DNA of 10,761 nt. It comes from BS750m-G57 sp964392945 (GTDB lineage: Bacteria; Planctomycetota; Phycisphaerae; SM23-33). The position numbers were made by a program, and so were the translations under genes. Position 1 is the first letter of the stretch, and every line of letters starts with the position of its first letter. Location of the stretch: the NCBI GenBank assembly GCA_964392945.1, contig CAYMSH010000219.1, positions 1 to 10,761 on the forward strand. Direction: 5' to 3'. Below, piece after piece: positions 1 through 7,155 of the stretch. The notes under the pieces were generated by a model that worked only from the letters and a program-made list of their open reading frames with translations, did not search any database and was not told the DNA's origin.

Positions 1-815
1 ACCTGATGCCGTCCGACATCACCGGCACCGAGGTCATCCAGGAGGACAAGGCCACCGGACAGCGTGAGTTCAAGTTCCTCAGCGGTCCGATCTTCGCCAA
101 TATTATTCTGGCTGACGAGATCAACCGTACGCCGCCAAAGACCCAGGCTGCGCTGCTTGAGGCCATGCAGGAGCGACAGGTGTCCGTCGGCGGAAACGCC
201 ATGGCGATGAAGGATCCGTTCTTCGTGTTGGCGACACAGAATCCGATCGAGCAGGAAGGCACGTATCCGCTGCCTGAAGCACAGCTCGACAGGTTCATGT
301 TCAAGATCTTCGTGGACTATCCCTCGTGGGACGAAGAGTTCGATATCGTTCGCCTGACTACCGCGGTCCAGCAGACCGAACTGTCAAGCATTCTGCAGGG
401 AGACGAGATCATCGCGCTGCAGGACATCATCCGACGGGTTCCCGTGGCCGATCACGTGATCCAGTACGCGATGCGACTGGTCCGGGCCACGCGAGTGCTC
501 GCCGGCGACGTGCCGCAGATCGTGCAGGACTACGTCTCCTGGGGCGCCGGCCCGAGAGCCTGCCAGTATCTCGTTCTCGGAGCCAAGGTTCGCGCCGTTC
601 TCTACGGGCGATACCACGTTTCGACTGACGATATCCAGGCCGTCGCCAAGCCCGTGCTGAGGCATCGTATCGTAACGAACTTCAACGCCGACGCCGAAGG
701 TTTCGACCCCGACAAGATTATTGATCATCTGTTGGAGCTTGTGCCCGCCAAGGACTCGACAATAGCGTCGAATCCCGTTACGGCCAGGGCCGTTGATACA
801 ACACCCGCAGAATAG
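1..815 (+). CDS. moxR: MoxR-family AAA+ ATPase, 5'-truncated
   Basis: ATPase of the MoxR family, cytoplasmic chaperone-like AAA+ proteins that remodel VWA-domain partners using ATP. The reading frame is open from the first base (first full codon at 3), and the residues before the ATG at 6 fit the middle of a MoxR domain, so that ATG is internal. The N-terminal part with the Walker A loop lies outside the window. Counting from the ATG at 6, one sees Walker B (IILADEIN, about residues 33-40), sensor 1 (ATQNP, 76-80), the arginine of LDRF (93-96) and the sensor 2 region WGAGPRA (179-185) in the C-terminal lid. About 270 of the usual 320-350 residues are present. It ends at TAG, with an in-frame TAA three codons on. 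The DUF58 gene follows after 47 bases, the standard MoxR-DUF58 pairing. Family assignment is very secure; its exact client is inferred from context. Confidence 0.96.
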   Translation, partial: LMPSDITGTEVIQEDKATGQREFKFLSGPIFANIILADEINRTPPKTQAALLEAMQERQVSVGGNAMAMKDPFFVLATQNPIEQEGTYPLPEAQLDRFMFKIFVDYPSWDEEFDIVRLTTAVQQTELSSILQGDEIIALQDIIRRVPVADHVIQYAMRLVRATRVLAGDVPQIVQDYVSWGAGPRACQYLVLGAKVRAVLYGRYHVSTDDIQAVAKPVLRHRIVTNFNADAEGFDPDKIIDHLLELVPAKDSTIASNPVTARAVDTTPAE

Positions 816-862
816 TCGGGTTAAGCCGCCGCCAACACGCCTGATTCGACGATACCGAGAAC

Positions 863-1792
863 ATGAGCAACGAACTTACAGACTATCTCGATCCTAAAGT
901 ACTGGCCAAGATCACGCGCCTCGACCTCCAGGCCCGCCTGGTTGTAGAGGGGTTCGTCTCCGGTATGCACCGAAGTCCGTTTAACGGATTTTCAGTCGAG
1001 TTCGCCGCACACCGGGAATATGTCCCGGGCGACGATATCAAGCATATTGACTGGAAAGTGCAGGCCAAGACCGATCGCTACTACATCAAGCAGTACGAAG
1101 AGGAAACGAACCTCAAGGCCACATTCCTTGTAGACGCCAGCGAATCGATGCACTATCGCAGCGAGGGACCGGGCCAGAGGCTCAGCAAGTACCGTTACGC
1201 GGCCGCCGCGGCGGCTTCTCTGGCGTTCCTGCTGTTGCAACAGCAGGACGCAGTGGGGCTCGGCGTGTTTGACGAGCAGTTGCGAACGTACATTCCCGCT
1301 TCGGGACATCCCAACCAGATCAAGAGCTTCGTTCACGCATTGGCGATAAACAAGCCGCAGGCCAAGACGTCTATTGAGTTGATCTGCCACTCGCTGGCCG
1401 AGAAGATTTCGCGGCGAGGGATGGTCTGCCTGGTTAGCGATCTGCTGACCGATATGGACGGGCTGATGCGCGGGTTGGAGCACTTCCGGCACTACGGACA
1501 CGAAGTCATGGTGCTCCACATAATGGACGAGGATGAATTGACCTTCCCGTTCCAGGGCAACACGATGTTCCAGGGACTTGAAGACACCGGGCGCTTGCTG
1601 ATCGAACCGCGAGCGTTGCGGAAAGGGTATCTCGAATCGATGGAGCGTTTCTGTCGCGACGTTCAACGGCGATGCGTCTCGTCAAGAATAGATTACAAAC
1701 GTATATCCACCGCCGATCATCTGGATGCGGCGTTGCTTGCGTTTCTCGCCGCCCGGGCCGCGGCCAATCGCAAGGCCGGATCGAAGAGATAG
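863..1792 (+). CDS. DUF58 domain-containing protein (VWA-type MoxR partner)
   Basis: A 309-residue soluble protein of the DUF58 family, the usual partner of MoxR ATPases. The DUF58 signature is plain: FAAHREYVPGDDIKHIDWK (about residues 47-65), then KQYEEETNL (76-84). A VWA-like fold follows, with MIDAS motif 1 DASES at 91-95 (D91, S93, S95) and a strand/loop SDLLTD at 192-197. No signal peptide or membrane helix is visible, although residues 114-125 are Ala/Leu rich as part of the domain core. The length is typical for the family. The ATG at 863 starts just before the conserved domain but has only a GAGA two bases upstream, so the Shine-Dalgarno site is poor. The stop is TAG, and the next gene begins 30 bases on. 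Likely role: a metal-dependent adaptor between the ATPase and the membrane VWA proteins encoded downstream. Family is certain; role is inferred. Confidence 0.95.
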   Translation: MSNELTDYLDPKVLAKITRLDLQARLVVEGFVSGMHRSPFNGFSVEFAAHREYVPGDDIKHIDWKVQAKTDRYYIKQYEEETNLKATFLVDASESMHYRSEGPGQRLSKYRYAAAAAASLAFLLLQQQDAVGLGVFDEQLRTYIPASGHPNQIKSFVHALAINKPQAKTSIELICHSLAEKISRRGMVCLVSDLLTDMDGLMRGLEHFRHYGHEVMVLHIMDEDELTFPFQGNTMFQGLEDTGRLLIEPRALRKGYLESMERFCRDVQRRCVSSRIDYKRISTADHLDAALLAFLAARAAANRKAGSKR

Positions 1793-1822
1793 TCGCGTTT
1801 TTTGAGATTGAAAGAGCAATAG

Positions 1823-3301
1823 ATGTCATTCGTATCACCAATGATATTCTGGATCGGTCTTGGCGCCGTGTCGCTTCCGATCATAATCCACCTGCTGAAT
1901 CGCAGGCGGTTTCGTTTGCGACAATGGGCCGCAATGCAGTTCCTGCTGGACTCGCTGAAGCGAAACAGGCGTCGGTTGCAGATAGAGGAACTGATCCTGA
2001 TGGCGCTGCGATGCCTCGTGCTGTTCCTGCTGGCCCTGGCGATCGCCAGGTTCACAGGCTGCGGCGACAGGGATCTTATGCCCGGGGCCCAGCAGGCGCC
2101 GGAAACCACGATCTTCATACTAGACGACAGCTTCTCGATGGACCAGAAGATCGGCGTGCCGACCCTACTGACCAACGCGATCGAGGATGTGACGTCGCAT
2201 ATAAAACGCCTGTCGGAAAACGCCAAGTCCGACAAGGTGGCGGTTATCCTCACGTCCGAACCGAAGTTCGGAGACATCTTCCAGGAAACAATGCCTGTGG
2301 CCGGGCAGGAGGAGATCGACCAGCTCATAGCCCGAATACAGGCGATAGAGCCCAAAGACTCACCAGCCAAGCTCGGCCCGGCTCTCGCCACCGCCGAGAG
2401 AATGCTTGCCGGAGAAGACAAGCCCAAGAACGTCCTTATATACAGCGACTTCCGGGCGGTGGACCTGGGACGCGGAAAAGCCGGACAATACCAGGAGGCG
2501 TTCAAGGCCCTCAGGCAGCAGGAGGCCAATATAGTGGCGTTGGACTACGGTAGGACCGTAAACGCTAACCTGACTGTCGAGAAGATCGAGTTGATGGACA
2601 AGTGGGCCCTGGCCGGCGTTCCGGCGCGGGTCGGAGTCACCATTCGCAACAATGGCGAAGTCCGCCTGGCCAATGTCCAGGTTGGAATGTCGGCCCGTTG
2701 GCGAGCCGACGGCAAGGAAGACACTGCTACGTTCCCTGCTGAAACAATCGTCACGATAGAGGCTGACTCGTCGGCCAGGCTGGAGTTCACCGTAACGTTG
2801 CCGGTACCCGGTTCGGCGGCGCTGACAGTCGAGACGCCGTCAGATCATCTCGCCGGCGACAACAAAGGGTACCTGGCGTTGAACGTTAGAAAATCGCTCC
2901 GGATCCTTCTGGTTGACGGGCATCCGGACATGACGGATCCGGCGATGAGCGAGGCTTACAGGCTCGCTCTGCTGCTGGACCCGCAGAAGAATACCAGCCA
3001 TGGCAACGAAGTGACAGTTGTCACCAGCGAGGCCGTCGGAGCCCAGAACTTCCGCGACTACGATCTGGTTGTGCTGTTGGATGTGGCCAAGCTGCCTTCG
3101 ATGCTCGATCCTGAGGGCAAGGTGATCTATCCGCTGCTTATGTCGCTTGAAGAATACGTTCGCCAGGGCGGCGGGCTGGCGATATTCACCGGTAGTAATC
3201 TGAATCTGGCTTTCTATAACGGCCCGATGTATGCAGAGGGCCTGGGGCTTTCGCCGCTGGTGATAAGCCCGCCTCGCGGAGACGCCGCTGCGAAAGAGTA
3301 G
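1823..3301 (+). CDS. BatA-like membrane VWA protein, N-terminal part ending at an in-frame TAG
   Basis: Encodes 492 residues of what appears to be a 772-residue protein. Residues 1-78 are a BatA N-terminal region: a first membrane helix (about 7-24), a basic stretch with LLNRRRFRLRQWAAMQFL, and a second helix (about 55-76). Next come a VWA domain with MIDAS motif 1 DDSFS at 101-105, an Ig/CARDB-like domain (about 248-356) and the start of a class I amidotransferase-like fold (from RILLVDG at 360). The segment EEYVRQGGGLAIFTGSN (443-459) has Ala453 where class I enzymes have the nucleophile, so it is probably non-catalytic. The frame stops at TAG (3299-3301) inside the domain, and the same frame stays open to 4141 with matching content. 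The ATG at 1823 is preceded by AAAGAG at 1811-1816. Likely an inner-membrane client of MoxR/DUF58. It is either a nonsense allele, a sequencing error, or a true split. Confidence 0.88.
   Translation: MSFVSPMIFWIGLGAVSLPIIIHLLNRRRFRLRQWAAMQFLLDSLKRNRRRLQIEELILMALRCLVLFLLALAIARFTGCGDRDLMPGAQQAPETTIFILDDSFSMDQKIGVPTLLTNAIEDVTSHIKRLSENAKSDKVAVILTSEPKFGDIFQETMPVAGQEEIDQLIARIQAIEPKDSPAKLGPALATAERMLAGEDKPKNVLIYSDFRAVDLGRGKAGQYQEAFKALRQQEANIVALDYGRTVNANLTVEKIELMDKWALAGVPARVGVTIRNNGEVRLANVQVGMSARWRADGKEDTATFPAETIVTIEADSSARLEFTVTLPVPGSAALTVETPSDHLAGDNKGYLALNVRKSLRILLVDGHPDMTDPAMSEAYRLALLLDPQKNTSHGNEVTVVTSEAVGAQNFRDYDLVVLLDVAKLPSMLDPEGKVIYPLLMSLEEYVRQGGGLAIFTGSNLNLAFYNGPMYAEGLGLSPLVISPPRGDAAAKE
3299..3301 (+). 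other. In-frame amber codon interrupting the BatA-like gene
   Basis: This TAG lies in the frame that starts at 1823 and ends with TGA at 4139-4141, and it is the only stop in that frame. The codons right after it (YRRIDARSVAGDSFLRSL) have the GC-rich third positions of the surrounding genes and sit before any good new start. The protein is cut within a fold, between the amidotransferase-like strand region and its expected continuation. One base change from TGG, CAG, AAG or GAG would make it. TAG also ends three other genes here, and in two of those cases TAA follows within a few codons, so general reassignment of TAG is not supported. Confidence 0.9.
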
Positions 3302-3343
3302 TACCGACGCATCGACGCCAGAAGCGTTGCCGGCGATTCGTTC

Positions 3344-4141
3344 TTGAGATCGTTGAGAGGCGAGGGCGGGGCGATTCGCTGTGCGATGGTGCGATTTTAC
3401 GCACATACGCCGTCCGATCCGATGACGGCCTCGGCGCCCTCCGGCGAGATCAAGCCGCCGCGAATCGTAGCTCGGTTCACTGCCCCTGACGGCGGCGACG
3501 GACCTCCGGCGATTGTTTTCAGGCAGTTTGGCAAGGGTGCGGCGATGATGATGTACAGCACCGCTTCAACACGCTGGAACGATTGGGCCGATGACGAGCC
3601 GGAATCGGCATACAGCGCGCCGATGCTGGACATGATGATGCACCTGGCCAGATCCCAAGGCGATCTGTACACGGGCTCCGTCGGCGAGTCGATCGTCCAT
3701 ACGATAGACCGCCAGTCGCGCGACGCGGGGGTTACGATGCGAACGCCGCGATTCCCCGCCGACGAGTTGATCACGCTGACAACGATAGAGGACGGAAGCC
3801 CCGACAGGCCCAGGCGGGTCGTCAAGTACGACAATCCTACTTATGCCGGATGTTACACGATGTCCTTGAAAATGCCCGACGCGTCGCAGAGCGACCTGTT
3901 CTTCGCCAGGACCGTTGATCCCGACGAGGGGAATCTCCAGCCCGGCGGGCGAAAGCTCATTGTACGTGCGATGGGTTCTGACGATTTCAAGTACGTTTCA
4001 CGCGAGGCGGCCGGATCGACCGCCGACGTGCAGACTAAGGACCAGAAGGAATATTGGTTGGCGCTGCTGATCGCCTTGCTGGTGTTGTTGACGTTCGAGA
4101 CTTTCCTGGCCCGGCGTTTCGGGCACTACTCGTCGAACTGA
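3344..4141 (+). CDS. C-terminal part of the BatA-like membrane VWA protein
   Basis: Same frame as the ORF starting at 1823. Coding character begins directly after the TAG, at 3302, so the listed TTG start at 3344 is only the first conventional start codon and has no Shine-Dalgarno site; an ATG at 3386 is another option. Content: the end of the amidotransferase-like domain (PPRIVARFT, then FGKGAAMMMYSTASTRWNDW at about residues 62-81), a beta-rich domain (about 110-205) and a C-terminal membrane helix (WLALLIALLVLLTFETFLA, 238-256) followed by a basic tail. This matches the C-terminal half of the next gene's product. On its own it would lack the VWA and N-terminal membrane anchor, so it is unlikely to be an independent gene. 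If the TAG is an error or is read through, the single product runs from 1823 to 4141. The stop is TGA; the next gene starts 64 bases on. Confidence 0.75.
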   Translation: MRSLRGEGGAIRCAMVRFYAHTPSDPMTASAPSGEIKPPRIVARFTAPDGGDGPPAIVFRQFGKGAAMMMYSTASTRWNDWADDEPESAYSAPMLDMMMHLARSQGDLYTGSVGESIVHTIDRQSRDAGVTMRTPRFPADELITLTTIEDGSPDRPRRVVKYDNPTYAGCYTMSLKMPDASQSDLFFARTVDPDEGNLQPGGRKLIVRAMGSDDFKYVSREAAGSTADVQTKDQKEYWLALLIALLVLLTFETFLARRFGHYSSN

Positions 4142-4205
4142 TGGTTTGGGCGACGTGGTTAATCAAAATAACAATAGAATGATAGCCTCATACGGGTTTT
4201 AACTG

Positions 4206-7124
4206 ATGCTGAACGATATATGGCAATGGCTGCTCGGGGCCGATACCGGCAAGTTCTCCGGCGGAGACGGCGCCGAATTCAGCTTTATGGCTGACTACAA
4301 CGGCGCACTGATCTTTGGTATGGCTGTGGGATTCGCCGCTCTGGTGTTCCTGGTGATACGGAGCTACCTCAAAGAGGGTGACGCTCCGAAGATCGCCAAA
4401 GGTTTCCTGGCGGCGATGCGAATAATCGTTATTGCGATCGTGTTCGTTATTCTGTTTCGTCCGGCGATCGTACTCCGATTCACTAACACCCTTTACAGCT
4501 CCGTGGTGGTTCTAGTTGACGACAGCCTGTCGATGTCATTCAACGACAAGTACTTGTCCCCGGCGCGCCGCAGCGGCGAACCTGACGCCGAATACGAAAA
4601 GCGAGTCGAGGCCGCCGCCCAGCAGCGAACTGCGCTTGCCGCGGAACTCGGCGTGAGTGTCGATCAATTGGAGACCATCTCGCGAAAGGACATTGTTCGC
4701 CGCCTGCTGATCAAGCGGGGCGGACCGCTGGCGGAACTGGCCAAGGACCATCCGCTGGTGCTCATGGGATTCTCGACATCCGACCCGGGCCAGCCGTACA
4801 TACGCAGGCTCCTGGACGCTCCGGTTGGCGATGAATTGCCGAAGGACGCCGACGGCCGGCCGATTGACCTCGTCGATATCGACATAGATCCCGACGTGAT
4901 TGGAAAAGCTCTTCAGGTTGTTTCTACCCCCGCTATGGCCACTACGACGCCGGCGAGCGGACCGGCTCCCGCCGACATGTCGCCGCTGCTGGAGAAGTTT
5001 GCAGGAATCTCGAAAGAAGACACCGACGCGCGACTTGCTATTGTAGTCGAACTGGCCGGAGGGGCCGACGCACTCATCGCTCGACTGAAGGCGAAGTCCG
5101 ATGATGCGGATCTGGTCAAGCTGACCGCGGCGTTGTCACAGATGAATATCAGCGGGGAGTTGGCCCGTCGCGTGGCTCTGTGCCAACTGAACGCTTCGGG
5201 GTTCGAGACGAACTTGTCAACGGCTATTCGCCAGGCGATCAAGAAAGTCTCCGGACGCCGCCTTGCTGGAATCGTGGTCATCTCCGACGGGCAGATAACC
5301 TCCGCCGGCGGCGGAAACGGCAGGCTTTCCTCGGCGTTGGAATTCGCCAAAACTTCAAAAGTGCCGCTGTACGGCGTGGCTGTTGGGGACCCCGAACCGC
5401 CGAAGAACCTCACTGTCGCCGCCCTGCAGGCCCCCAGAGAGATCCGCAAGGACTCAGAAGCCGAATTCACCGCAACGCTTACCCACCGGAATCTCGGCGG
5501 CGAAAGCGTGTCGGTGCGACTTGAGGAAAGACTCGTCGGCAAGACCGAATGGATCAACACCGGGGTAAGCGAGAGTATCGAACTGGCCAGCGGCAAGACT
5601 GAAGGCGCCATGGCTAGATCTCTCCAGACCGTCGCGCTGATCTACACGCCGAACAAACTCGGCGACTACGTCTACCGTGCGGTGGTCGATCCCGTGACAG
5701 GTGAAGAGAAGACAAGCGATAACAAGAGCCCCGAGTCTGTCGTGACGATAAGCGAGAACCGCATTCGTATTCTCGTAGTAAGCGGTGACGCGGGTTGGGA
5801 GTTCCAGTACCTGCGCAACTTCATGGTCAGGCAGCGTGATCTGTATCGCACAAGCATGTGGCAGCAGAACGCCGATCCGGACGTCAACCAGGCCGCATCC
5901 AGCGGCATGAAACTGACCAAGCTGCCCAGGACGCTCCAGGAACTGATAGGCGTTCGCGGCGACAAGACCAAGCCGGGCTACAATGTCGTGGTGCTCTACG
6001 ATCCGCAACGAACCAAGAACGGATTCGATGGGAAATTCGTCGAACTGCTCTCCAAATTCGTCAAGGAGCACAATGGCGGTCTGTGTTACATAGCCGGCAA
6101 CAAGCACACCGACGAAACCCTGATGGGCAAAGACGTGATGAAGCCTCTGGCCGAGGAACTGCTCCCGGTCGTGCTCGCGCCCAACACCGTCAATATCGCA
6201 ATGCGGATCAGGCAGGACACCCCCGCGGCGTGGCCTATAAAGCTGACCAGCTATGGCCTGGAGCATCCGATAACGCGTCTTGGCGGTTCGGATGACGATA
6301 CGAAAAGAATATGGGAGGTCCTGCCGGGTCAATACTGGTCCCATCCGGTGTTCAAGATCAAGCCGGGCGCCAGAGTGCTGGCCGTAAGCTCCAATCCGAT
6401 GCGCCGAATGGCCAACGGCGATCGCCTCCCGCTTGTTGTCGCTGAGACCGTCGGATCGGGACGCTCGCTTTACATAGGCATGGAAGGCTCCTGGCGATGG
6501 CGTTACGTTCACGACGGATACTACCATCGCCGCTTCTGGGCCAGGGCCATGCGGTACCTCGCCTCGATGCGAACACGGCGGATAGTTATTTCCACAGGCG
6601 GAAGCCAGTTCTCCGCCGGCGAGAAGATCACTATCGAGGTCAAGGCGTTCGACAAGGAGTACAAGGCCCTGACTGAAGAGAAGTTTGTCGTCGAAATGAT
6701 AGACACCGCCACCGGCAAGGCCGAGACGATCGAACTGCCCGCGATCGACGTGAAAACCAAGCCGGGACGCTACAAGCGAACCATCGTCGCCGCTCACACC
6801 GGCTCGTTCGAGATCACTGCGCTTCGCACCGGAGCAGACGCCGCCGACGACGTGACGAGCAAGAAGATATTCATCGAACTGCCCAAAGCAGAAGCCCGAC
6901 GTCGCGAAGCCAACAGGCAGTCGCTGCGGACTATCGCCTCGCGTGAGGATCATTTCCTGCATGTCCACGAGATATCACGCCTGGCTGAGCTTATACCTTC
7001 CGGACGCCTCAAGACCACTCGCCAGCAGGCCAACAATCTGTGGGACTGCCCGCTGACGCTGATACTGATTGTACTGCTGCTGGCGATAGAGTGGATTGTC
7101 AGAAAGAAATACAACATGGCCTGA
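4206..7124 (+). CDS. Large membrane VWA / class I amidotransferase-like protein
   Basis: A 972-residue membrane protein. Order of parts: two N-terminal helices (about 33-52 and 68-88); VWA strand with MIDAS motif 1 DDSLS (105-109); a mostly helical insert of roughly 240 residues; a second VWA strand with GIVVISDGQ (355-363) and VPLYGVAVG (386-394); an Ig/CARDB-like domain (about 399-515); an amidotransferase-like fold from RILVVSGDAGWEFQYLRNF (521-539) through GGLCYIAG (624-631) and GRSLYIGMEGSWRWRY (752-767); an Ig-like domain (about 790-890); and a C-terminal helix (949-965) with a basic tail. Cys627 sits where the BatA-like protein has Ala453. The architecture parallels that protein with longer parts. 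No Shine-Dalgarno site is visible before the ATG at 4206, and no better start is apparent, since the N-terminal helix follows closely. Probably a MoxR/DUF58 client with a large extracytoplasmic part; no activity is established. Confidence 0.9.
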   Translation: MLNDIWQWLLGADTGKFSGGDGAEFSFMADYNGALIFGMAVGFAALVFLVIRSYLKEGDAPKIAKGFLAAMRIIVIAIVFVILFRPAIVLRFTNTLYSSVVVLVDDSLSMSFNDKYLSPARRSGEPDAEYEKRVEAAAQQRTALAAELGVSVDQLETISRKDIVRRLLIKRGGPLAELAKDHPLVLMGFSTSDPGQPYIRRLLDAPVGDELPKDADGRPIDLVDIDIDPDVIGKALQVVSTPAMATTTPASGPAPADMSPLLEKFAGISKEDTDARLAIVVELAGGADALIARLKAKSDDADLVKLTAALSQMNISGELARRVALCQLNASGFETNLSTAIRQAIKKVSGRRLAGIVVISDGQITSAGGGNGRLSSALEFAKTSKVPLYGVAVGDPEPPKNLTVAALQAPREIRKDSEAEFTATLTHRNLGGESVSVRLEERLVGKTEWINTGVSESIELASGKTEGAMARSLQTVALIYTPNKLGDYVYRAVVDPVTGEEKTSDNKSPESVVTISENRIRILVVSGDAGWEFQYLRNFMVRQRDLYRTSMWQQNADPDVNQAASSGMKLTKLPRTLQELIGVRGDKTKPGYNVVVLYDPQRTKNGFDGKFVELLSKFVKEHNGGLCYIAGNKHTDETLMGKDVMKPLAEELLPVVLAPNTVNIAMRIRQDTPAAWPIKLTSYGLEHPITRLGGSDDDTKRIWEVLPGQYWSHPVFKIKPGARVLAVSSNPMRRMANGDRLPLVVAETVGSGRSLYIGMEGSWRWRYVHDGYYHRRFWARAMRYLASMRTRRIVISTGGSQFSAGEKITIEVKAFDKEYKALTEEKFVVEMIDTATGKAETIELPAIDVKTKPGRYKRTIVAAHTGSFEITALRTGADAADDVTSKKIFIELPKAEARRREANRQSLRTIASREDHFLHVHEISRLAELIPSGRLKTTRQQANNLWDCPLTLILIVLLLAIEWIVRKKYNMA

Positions 7125-7139
7125 TCGATCCGACAGGCC

Positions 7140-7143
7140 GGAG
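7140..7143 (+). promoter_or_regulatory. Ribosome binding site GGAG supporting the start at 7156
   Basis: GGAG lies 12 bases before the ATG at 7156. The spacing is somewhat long, but no comparable site precedes the upstream in-frame ATG at 7096. It favours the shorter product, which starts with MTDREFLESK and does not overlap the preceding gene. Confidence 0.5.
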
Positions 7144-7155
7144 AACAGCAATAAG

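Noticed and set aside
1672..2553. 293-codon + strand frame overlapping the DUF58 end and the BatA-like start
   Set aside because: Its translation is Arg/Gly/Pro rich without motifs, and it overlaps two well-supported genes in another frame.
3299..3301. Pyrrolysine or genome-wide reassignment of TAG
   Set aside because: TAG is used as the apparent natural end of the MoxR, DUF58 and DUF4175-like genes, and no pyl gene is in the window. Kept only as a low-probability alternative.
4142..4205. Possible promoter in the 64-base gap (TAGAAT at 4175-4180 resembles a -10 box)
   Set aside because: No acceptable -35 hexamer at 16-18 bases upstream. The gap is short and the genes on both sides are functionally linked.
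5454..6968. 504-codon open frame on the minus strand
   Set aside because: It lies entirely inside the 972-residue VWA gene. Its translation shows no recognisable domain, while the + strand has clear VWA and amidotransferase-like motifs. Long antisense frames are common in GC-rich genes.
7096..7155. Earlier start (ATG at 7096) for the DUF4175-like gene
   Set aside because: It would overlap the upstream gene by 29 bases, has no Shine-Dalgarno site and adds a polar segment unlike a conserved N-terminus. GGAG at 7140 supports 7156.
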